Below are positions 62,604 through 64,000 of a DNA stretch of 64,000 nt, piece after piece. Under the pieces are notes generated by a model. The model searched no databases, was not told where the DNA came from, and worked only from the letters and a program-made list of their open reading frames with translations. The position numbers were made by a program, and so were the translations under genes. Within the stretch, counting starts at the first letter, position 1; each line of letters starts with the position of its first letter. The stretch comes from Tetrahymena thermophila SB210. Taxonomy: Eukaryota; Ciliophora; Oligohymenophorea; Hymenostomatida; Tetrahymenidae. The stretch covers positions 868,001 through 932,000 of the forward strand of contig NW_002476426.1 of NCBI RefSeq assembly GCF_000189635.1, written 5' to 3'.

Positions 62604-64000
62604 ATGAGTGTTCAAAATAAATCTAAGTAATCTGCACAAGCTGATGACAGATTTGCAAAAATTACTTATGATCCTAGATTTAAGACTATGAGTAATAAGC
62701 AAAAAAAGGTCAAGATCGATAAAAGATTTAACTCTGTCTTCACAGATAAAAAGTTTAAAATACAAGCTAAAACTGATAAATATGGAAACAAGATTGATGT
62801 AGATGATGGAGTAAATAAGGAAATGGAAGAATATTACTATAACGAAGAAGAAGAATAAGATTCTCAATAATAAGATGAAGTTGAAGATAAATCATAAAAA
62901 GAAAAAACAAAAAAGAAAGCTTAAAAGGAAGCAGTTTCTAAAAAGAAATAAAATTCTAAAAAACAGGATAGTGAAGAAGGCGAAGAAGAATCTAGCAATT
63001 AAGATATTGAAAACGATGAAGAAAATTCAGAAGATTTTGAAGATGTCAGTGATGAAGAAAATGAGCATGAAGGTATTATTATTATTTAATAATTCAATAT
63101 TTTTTTTAATTACTTGAGCTAAAAAATTTATAATTTAATATTTGTAACAAAAGGAAGCTTTGAATGGAATGAAGTTAGTTCAACAGATGAAGATATTGAA
63201 TTTGAAGATGAAGAAGATAATTAAGAAGAGTTCTATTATGGAGTAGCTAATGAGAAACCTCCAGTTTCTGAAAACTCAAGTAGTAAATTAGCTTTGCTCA
63301 ACTATGACTGGATAAATATTAATGCATAAGATATAATGCTACTCTTTAATTCATTCAAAGATAAGACTGGAGTCATTAAAAGAGTATTAGTTTACCCATC
63401 TGAATTTGGTTTGAAATAAATGGAATTGGAAAATTAGCAAGGACCTTAAAATATTTGGAAAAAATAGGAAGAAAATCAAATAGTAGATAGTGATACTGAA
63501 GATGCAAATAAAAAAGATAAAAAGTAGAATAAAAATAATGATAAAAAAAACTAATCAAAAAAAGATAAAAAAAGTAAGAAATAAGAAGAAAATGAGGATG
63601 ACTTCTCTAACGAGACTACTAAAAAAATGAATAAACGTTAAGAAAAGAGCTTATTTGAATCAAGAAAAGGTATTTATTTGCCTTTTAAATATTATTTAAT
63701 CATAAATAAATAAATTTTATTTTAAAATAGTAAACTTGTTAAATCACACAGTTACTGCCCGTATCGATGATGATTAAGGTGATTTAGATCCAGTTGCTTT
63801 GAGAAATTATGAAAAATAGAGAATGAGATATTACTATGCAGTAATTGAATGTGATTGTAAAAGAACAGCTGAGAAAATTTACGAATCTTGTGATGGTATG
63901 GAATTTGAAATGTCTGGTATGCCAATAGATCTTAGATTTGTCCCTGAAGATCAAGTTTTTCCATATGAACCTAAGGAAATTTGTGATGAAGTTCCAACAG
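62604..64000 (+). CDS. ESF1: ESF1-like 18S rRNA processing factor, partial
   Basis: ESF1 is a nucleolar protein of the small-subunit processome needed for 18S rRNA maturation. Exons 62604-63072, 63154-63669 and 63731 to the window edge; the C-terminus is missing. Visible family blocks: DDRFAKITYDPRFKTM and KVKIDKRFNSVFTDKKFK with TDKYGNKI near the start, then a Lys/Glu-rich stretch. Next come LALLNYDWININAQDIMLLF and GVIKRVLVYPSEFGLKQMEL, followed by QGPQNIW. After a Lys-rich insert come LRNYEKQRMRYYYAVIECD, AEKIYESCDGMEFEMSG and IDLRFVPEDQVFPYEPKEI. These match ESF1 in the same order. Acidic and basic low-complexity segments between blocks are usual for nucleolar factors. The start is the first ATG of the conserved frame. 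Confidence 0.93.

Overview
The window looks like macronuclear DNA of a ciliate, most likely Tetrahymena. It is roughly 78% A+T. Every convincing reading frame uses TAA and TAG as glutamine and ends only at TGA. Introns are short and very A/T-rich with GT...AG ends. Genes are separated by A/T-rich, low-complexity spacers. All protein readings below use the ciliate code (TAA/TAG = Gln). Exon joins were chosen by eye from splice signals, frame and family similarity, with no database search.

Layout: 1-5.6 kb has three minus-strand genes: an EMAP-like HELP/WD40 protein cut by the window edge, a Ser/Asn/Gln-rich protein, and a small acidic protein with repeated NIF motifs. 6.2-10.1 kb is a many-intron alpha-helical protein that may be a karyopherin. 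10.3-13.5 kb is a coiled-coil protein with a folded C-terminal domain and an N/Q-rich tail. A tRNA-Val(UAC) lies at 14.1 kb. 15.1-19.8 kb holds a tandem two-domain CAP/SCP protein and the DNA polymerase epsilon B subunit. 21.2-22.5 kb is an NAD kinase. 23.7-27.5 kb is an Enhancer-of-polycomb (Epl1) protein. 28.6-31.1 kb is a long coiled-coil protein. 32.0-33.0 kb is a proline iminopeptidase. 34.1-38.9 kb is a seven-exon Na,K-type P-type ATPase. About 4.7 kb with no confident gene follows. 43.5-49.9 kb holds a small, probably mitochondrial membrane protein, a Gln-rich unknown, and a His-rich TPR protein with a mitochondrial-looking presequence. 50.5-53.0 kb is a citrate synthase of the peroxisomal/bacterial-like type. 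54.7-56.7 kb is the FACT subunit SSRP1/Pob3. 58.2-58.5 kb is a small membrane protein with a PP1-docking motif. 59.9-61.8 kb is a coiled-coil/WD-like protein. The start of the ribosome-biogenesis factor ESF1 runs off the right edge.

The genes do not form a pathway or operon. They are independently transcribed eukaryotic genes, mostly housekeeping: chromatin and replication (Epl1, SSRP1, Pol epsilon B), metabolism (NAD kinase, citrate synthase, peptidase), ion transport and ribosome assembly. No virus-like element, transposon, CRISPR array or rRNA was seen.

The observations most worth following are the NIF-motif protein (recalling the NIF-type repeats reported for Tetrahymena micronuclear Nup98), the ATPase whose M6 cation-site aspartate is a cysteine, the membrane protein with a KRVSF motif, and the SSRP1 gene that lacks the usual N-terminal domain.
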